DNA from: Pyrinomonadaceae bacterium
Lineage (GTDB): Bacteria > Acidobacteriota > Blastocatellia > Pyrinomonadales > Pyrinomonadaceae
DNA length: 64,000 nucleotides
Assembly: GCA_019694395.1 (NCBI GenBank)
Contig: JAIBCC010000012.1
Span: 62,001 to 126,000, forward strand
Reading direction: 5' to 3'
The position numbers and the translations under genes are program-made. The first letter of the stretch is position 1; each line of letters opens with the position of its first letter. This document shows, one piece after another, positions 59,752 through 64,000 of the stretch. A model generated the notes under the pieces. That model had not been told where the DNA came from, did no database searches, and saw only the letters and a list, made by a program, of their open reading frames with translations.

Positions 59752-60798
59752 ATGATGAGGATCAATCAAATTAAAAATTTACCCGATGAAGAGAAAGGAT
59801 TTACCTTGATTGAGCTAATGGTGTCAATGGTAGTTTTTTTGATTGCAATAGCTGCTGTTTTTGCTGTAATGCGATTTGCAACTTTGCAAAGCAATACAAT
59901 TAATACCAGAACAGATGCTCTGAAAGGGGCAAAAATTGCGCTGAATTATGTCAGACGGGATGCCATTAACGCCGGATTGGGTTTTAATAAGGTTGGTGGT
60001 TTAATAACTGATGACTTTATCTCCCCATTGCTGAACATTCCTCCGGATCCTGATGTAGAAAGAGATTTTCTAACCGGAATTATGGCTGCCAACAATGTCA
60101 ATTCAAACTCATTATATGGTTCAGTAAAAACAGATTCGATTGCTTTCGTTTCCCGCGATTTGAATTTCAACAATAAAAATCTCCTTAATTTCAGTAATAC
60201 ATCCAAAGTCGGTGATAGTGTGGAAGTGCAAACGCCGCAAAGCATTGAAAATATTGTCCAGCCAAATGATTTATATTTATTTGAGTTAAGCAGCGGAACC
60301 TCGCAAATTGTTGGAATGGTTACTAGCCTGACTGACAATAATACCCTCAAATTATCCCCGGGTGATTCTTTAAATGTAAACCAATCGGCAAATGGAATTG
60401 ATTCCGGTCAAAGTCTGTTAGTAAGTTCGGGTAGTGTCAGCGGAACAATAAAAAAAATTAATCTGGTTTGTTACAGCGTAACGGAGGATGGGATTTTAGT
60501 CAGAAAAACTTTTGGCAATCAAACTGGAAAAGATTCCAACAACCAAATTGAAGTCAGAGAATTGATTTTTGGTGTTAAGGATTTTCAGGTGACATATCTG
60601 CTGGATGACGGAACGACCACGGACGATCCGTCGAATGGAAATAACGGACAGGAAAATCAAAAACGGATGAATCAGGTAGTCGAAATTCAAGTTTCAATTA
60701 CTGTGGTTCAGGAAGACACCGGACTTCCGCAGGCAAGTGAGCCAATTACTTTTAAAGAAATTATCAGCACCCGAAACCTACGCTATTCAGAAGGCTAA
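59752..60798 (+). CDS. Minor pilin, PilW-like
   Basis: The prepilin motif is 'EEKG/FTLIELMVSMVVFLIAIAAVFAVM' (Gly16, Glu+5), followed by about 300 residues rich in polar beta segments. The size (348) and the order before a PilX-like gene match PilW. It follows the PilV-like gene by 5 bases. The surface domain has no recognisable motif and is probably lineage-specific. Confidence 0.87.
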   Translation: MMRINQIKNLPDEEKGFTLIELMVSMVVFLIAIAAVFAVMRFATLQSNTINTRTDALKGAKIALNYVRRDAINAGLGFNKVGGLITDDFISPLLNIPPDPDVERDFLTGIMAANNVNSNSLYGSVKTDSIAFVSRDLNFNNKNLLNFSNTSKVGDSVEVQTPQSIENIVQPNDLYLFELSSGTSQIVGMVTSLTDNNTLKLSPGDSLNVNQSANGIDSGQSLLVSSGSVSGTIKKINLVCYSVTEDGILVRKTFGNQTGKDSNNQIEVRELIFGVKDFQVTYLLDDGTTTDDPSNGNNGQENQKRMNQVVEIQVSITVVQEDTGLPQASEPITFKEIISTRNLRYSEG

Positions 60799-60806
60799 AA
60801 AATTAT

Positions 60807-63641
60807 ATGTCAGAGAAAAAAATGAAATCTCAACTTGAAGTAAAACGGAAACAAGTGAATGAAAAAGGTGCATCGTTAGTTATTACTTTAATGGTTTTAA
60901 CGCTTTTATTGGGCTTAGTGGCTCTTGCGCTTTCAAGAACCGTAAATGAAACGTTAGTTACGGAAAATGATGCCGCAGAAAGTCGAACACTTGGTGCAGC
61001 ACAATCGGGTATTGAATCCATAACCAGTGATTTTGCAACTATTTTGGAAAATAAGACTGCACCTTCGGAAAGTGATCTCGACCAAATAAAAGCTACTGAG
61101 ATAAAAGGGTTTAGTGACAATTACACCTTTACGAATCAAATTGAAAAAGTTGATTCCCTCCAAACTGTCACTCTTTCATCAGGTCAATATCAGGGCTTGA
61201 TGAGTTTTCGTGAAGAATGGCAAGTTGATGTGACGGCAAATGACAAAACTACCGGAACCGAAGTTCAATTACGTCGTCGTTTTTTCAATAATATGATTCC
61301 GATTTTTCAGTTTGGTGCATTTTATAATGATGATTTTGAGGTTTACCAACCACCCTTATTTATTTTCAAAGGAAGGATTCACACAAATGGGAACCTTTTT
61401 ATAACTACTCATACCTATGGAATTTATTTGAAATCTAAGGTGACGATTGCAGGAGAGTTGGTTACTGATTGGCATAAACAGGGAATTACATTAAATTCAA
61501 ACGAAAAACTGGGAAATCTTTTTATTCAAAATGCTGATGGAGTTGATAAGCAGATTAGGAATAATGATGGAAGTGTTCTTTGCACCCAAGGAATTGGAAA
61601 TTCTATCTTAATTGACCCAACCGGTAGAAATTTTCCTTACCAAAATTGTCAAAAAAATCCTAAATGGGAAAGTTTTTCTCAACAGTTTGACGGTAATCTA
61701 CAAACTAACGTCAATAAATTAATATTGCCGGTTGAACGCTCGGGAAAACCTCTGATTGAAATGATTAGACGGGGAAAAAATCCAGGCGACAAAGCAAATA
61801 TTGGCGGTTCATTGACGGATGTCTCAGAAAATGAGGCTGATGAGGCAATTATTTCTAGGGAAAGATTTGCCAACAAAACAGGAATCCGAATTAGCTTAGC
61901 AGATTCACAAGACAGACTACCCCAATGTGGCAATATACCTGCTAACAACTCCTGCGGAGTTAGGTTGGACGATGTTTTGGGAGAATCGCGTGGTTATAGA
62001 CCTATTGTTATGACGGATGGTTATCAGGCAACTGCCTTGAACGCTAATCGGCTTTATTTTGCAGATCGTCAGGTTTGGATAAAAGTTGAATTGGTCAGAT
62101 TTGACACGGAAAAAAACTTACCTGTTACTCAGGACATTACCCAGGATTTTCTGAGTTTGGGAGTCACCGAACCCGCACCTTTGGGAAATAATTTACAAAT
62201 TGCCGGATATGACAGTCTTTCTGATAGTCGCTCTATTATCAAATTACAAAGATTTTTTATGAAAGGCGGAGATATTGCAGAACCTAATTCCTGGTCATAT
62301 ATTTCAAATGCCACAATTGACTCTCAAAGTTATAATTTTGTAAATCGTTATGTGGCTCCTGCCTCCTTTACTCTAGATTCTGGTAAAACTTTGGCTTTAC
62401 AATGTAGCGGAATGTCAGAGAATCCCGGCGGGTTATCTGATACTTTGCCGATCTGCACCGCTAAAGACTATTTTGCTTCGCCTTTATACAATAGCCGGAC
62501 TAGCCAAAATGAATCAGAACATTTTAGATTAGCCTCAATAAACGGTGAAAAAAATATTATCGTTCCATTTCCGATACAGATGTTCGATACCCGTGAAGGA
62601 ATCCGATCAAATTCGGCATTGAACAATAAATGGCTTTTTCGCAATGGTTTAATGAGCATGGTTGATATTGACATTGCAAACTTTCGCAGATTTCTGAACG
62701 GTGAATTTAATGGGAAATTTCCAACTTCTACTCCATTCGCTTTAAAAAATGGGGGAGTGGGTCTGAAAAATACTGATGTTTCTGAATCGAGGGGTTGGGT
62801 AGTCTATATTTCAGACCGTCGCGGCGATTATAATTTTGATGGCAAGTATAATATGGAGGATGTTTACCCGAACACAAACAATTTGTTCGATGAAGACCTT
62901 GATAATAACGGCAGTATTGATACAGATTATATCTATGAAGCTGCCGAACCGGATAGTATAGCTGAATCTGGGGAAAGTGCGGTTACCGATCATTATTATT
63001 ATCGGCGTGGGGTTCGTTTGATAAACGGAGAAGTTTTGCCCGGAAAATACGATGTAAATAACCCTAGCGAAACCAGGGGATTTACTATTGCATCGGAAAA
63101 CGGAGTTTATGTTTTAGGAAATTATAATGTTGAAAGCGTTAATTTGACCGGAACTAATGAAGCGGCAGACTCGGCTAACTACAATCCGCAAAATTCTGAA
63201 AATCACATTCCGGCTTCAATTATTGCAGATTCGGTTACTGTCCTTTCCAATAATTGGAATGATTCCAATAGTTTTAATTCTCCATATAATTATAATGGCA
63301 GAGTAGCAACGCCAACCCAATACCGTTTCGCAATGATTGCCGGTGATAGCTTAACTTCCAGAAATACAACTGATTCCTTCGCTTACTCTGGTGGTTTGAT
63401 CAATTTTAAAAGATTTCTTGAAAATTGGTCTAACGTAAGACTTAATTATTCAGGTTCATTAATAAACCTCTATAATTCTTTCAATAATAATGGACGTTAT
63501 AACTATGGAACTCCTTATTATTTTCCGCCAACCCGAGACTGGACTTTTGACTCTACTTTTAAAGACCCCAATCGCCTTCCGCCGGGCGTTCCATTTGTAA
63601 ATAATATTGCGTTCACCGGTTTCCAAAGAGTTAATGAGTAA
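60807..63641 (+). CDS. Very large PilX-like minor pilin
   Basis: The N-terminus 'KG/ASLVITLMVLTLLLGLVALALSRTVNE' is a PilX-type prepilin helix without the usual Glu+5. A region of about 900 polar residues follows, far larger than a normal PilX (150-250). It contains a dockerin-like calcium loop near residue 690 ('DEDLDNNGSIDTD') and many Tyr/Asn-rich segments toward the end. Large tip proteins of type IV pili (for example PilY1) also carry calcium loops. The gene may therefore combine a PilX anchor with an adhesin-like head. It is last in the operon. Confidence 0.8.
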   Translation: MSEKKMKSQLEVKRKQVNEKGASLVITLMVLTLLLGLVALALSRTVNETLVTENDAAESRTLGAAQSGIESITSDFATILENKTAPSESDLDQIKATEIKGFSDNYTFTNQIEKVDSLQTVTLSSGQYQGLMSFREEWQVDVTANDKTTGTEVQLRRRFFNNMIPIFQFGAFYNDDFEVYQPPLFIFKGRIHTNGNLFITTHTYGIYLKSKVTIAGELVTDWHKQGITLNSNEKLGNLFIQNADGVDKQIRNNDGSVLCTQGIGNSILIDPTGRNFPYQNCQKNPKWESFSQQFDGNLQTNVNKLILPVERSGKPLIEMIRRGKNPGDKANIGGSLTDVSENEADEAIISRERFANKTGIRISLADSQDRLPQCGNIPANNSCGVRLDDVLGESRGYRPIVMTDGYQATALNANRLYFADRQVWIKVELVRFDTEKNLPVTQDITQDFLSLGVTEPAPLGNNLQIAGYDSLSDSRSIIKLQRFFMKGGDIAEPNSWSYISNATIDSQSYNFVNRYVAPASFTLDSGKTLALQCSGMSENPGGLSDTLPICTAKDYFASPLYNSRTSQNESEHFRLASINGEKNIIVPFPIQMFDTREGIRSNSALNNKWLFRNGLMSMVDIDIANFRRFLNGEFNGKFPTSTPFALKNGGVGLKNTDVSESRGWVVYISDRRGDYNFDGKYNMEDVYPNTNNLFDEDLDNNGSIDTDYIYEAAEPDSIAESGESAVTDHYYYRRGVRLINGEVLPGKYDVNNPSETRGFTIASENGVYVLGNYNVESVNLTGTNEAADSANYNPQNSENHIPASIIADSVTVLSNNWNDSNSFNSPYNYNGRVATPTQYRFAMIAGDSLTSRNTTDSFAYSGGLINFKRFLENWSNVRLNYSGSLINLYNSFNNNGRYNYGTPYYFPPTRDWTFDSTFKDPNRLPPGVPFVNNIAFTGFQRVNE

Positions 63642-63732
63642 AGCCCCAAAAGATAATTTTCGGAACAAATTTTAAATTAAAGTTGACCCTTTTTTTTGGT
63701 AATATCTGCGAATATTAAATGAGGTCACTATT

Positions 63733-64000
63733 ATGCGAAAACTTATCTTTTTACTGATTTTAAACTTTCCAATATTAGCTTTCGGACAAAATTACGAAGG
63801 AAACTACCGGGCAATTTTCTTTAATCTATTTTCCGATCCGAAAACGATTATTGCCGAATTTGAAGTTAAATCTGACAACTCACTCAGCGGAAAAATCAAA
63901 GTTGATTCAATAATTAAAGATTTTACGGGAACGGTTGATAAAAAAGGTAAATTTGAAGCCGTTATTGAACAGGTTGGAAATTTTACCTATAAACTGAAAG
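63733..64000 (+). CDS. Secreted protein of unknown function, 3' end beyond window
   Basis: The ATG at 63733 follows GAGG by 8 bases. The protein begins with a signal peptide (MRKLIFLLILNFPILAFGQ) and continues 'NYEGNYRAIFFNLFSDPKTIIAEFEVKSD' with alternating beta-strand patterns to the window edge. No stop occurs in the 89 visible codons. It could be a beta-barrel or beta-sandwich protein; no family is assigned. Confidence 0.65.
   Translation, partial: MRKLIFLLILNFPILAFGQNYEGNYRAIFFNLFSDPKTIIAEFEVKSDNSLSGKIKVDSIIKDFTGTVDKKGKFEAVIEQVGNFTYKLK

Noticed and set aside
1..64000. tRNA, rRNA, integrase or transposase genes
   Set aside because: I looked for T-loop-like GGTTCGAATCC words, rRNA-like conserved stretches and recombinase motifs and found none that hold up, so the accessory patches cannot be tied to a tRNA-integrated island here.

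Overview
The window is an AT-rich bacterial chromosome segment (about 40% G+C by eye), densely coded, with no rRNA, tRNA, CRISPR array or transposase that I can see. Two very large TonB-dependent-receptor-like proteins with N-terminal carboxypeptidase-regulatory domains, CadC-type winged-helix regulators fused to beta-propeller or TPR domains, many secreted hydrolases with propeller domains and tricorn-like proteases suggest Acidobacteriota, most likely class Blastocatellia. That assignment is inference from gene style, not from a marker gene.

Layout. 1-13 kb: the end of a winged-helix/propeller regulator, a DUF2339 membrane protein, an NtrB/NtrC-type sensor kinase and sigma-54 activator, then an operon (exported rubrerythrin, DUF2231 membrane protein, acidic lipoprotein) behind an excellent sigma-54 promoter. 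A CapA-like lipoprotein and two MacB-type ABC permeases follow. 13-17.7 kb: urocanate hydratase (hutU) followed by an accessory patch with a nuclease-like gene, a diverged second copy of the hutU 3' end, a pentapeptide-repeat membrane protein and a nucleotidyltransferase-like gene between two related hairpin repeats. 17.7-29.4 kb: mostly secreted proteins (astacin-like protease, TPR protein, membrane dipeptidase, glycine-rich protein, alpha/beta hydrolase, propeller protein, a peptidase/hydrolase fusion). Among them is an AhpD-like peroxidase gene with an in-frame TGA exactly at the second position of its CxxC motif, followed by a SECIS-like hairpin: a strong selenoprotein candidate.

29.4-39.3 kb: an Oar-like receptor, a dicarboxylate/glutamate-type symporter and an OmpR-type two-component system. 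The two intergenic regions here share an almost identical 31-bp element of tandem TGTAAC-like half-sites, pointing to a small local regulon. A sugar-phosphate nucleotidyltransferase and a HAD phosphatase follow. 39.3-48 kb: a MITE-like repeat, a tricorn-like S41 protease, DinB-like and DoxX-like proteins, a three-domain hydrolase/DedA/ATP-grasp fusion, a TANGO2-family protein and a Fis-type HTH protein.

48-57.8 kb: a second Oar-like receptor with a near-consensus sigma-54 promoter and a leader palindrome, a winged-helix/TPR regulator, then kynurenine-pathway genes (a cyclase-family formamidase and kynurenine 3-monooxygenase) separated by an HNH-endonuclease/small-protein pair, and a class C acid phosphatase. 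57.9-64 kb: a DUF488 gene and a four-gene minor-pilin operon (GspH/FimT-, PilV-, PilW- and PilX-like), ending in a truncated secreted protein.
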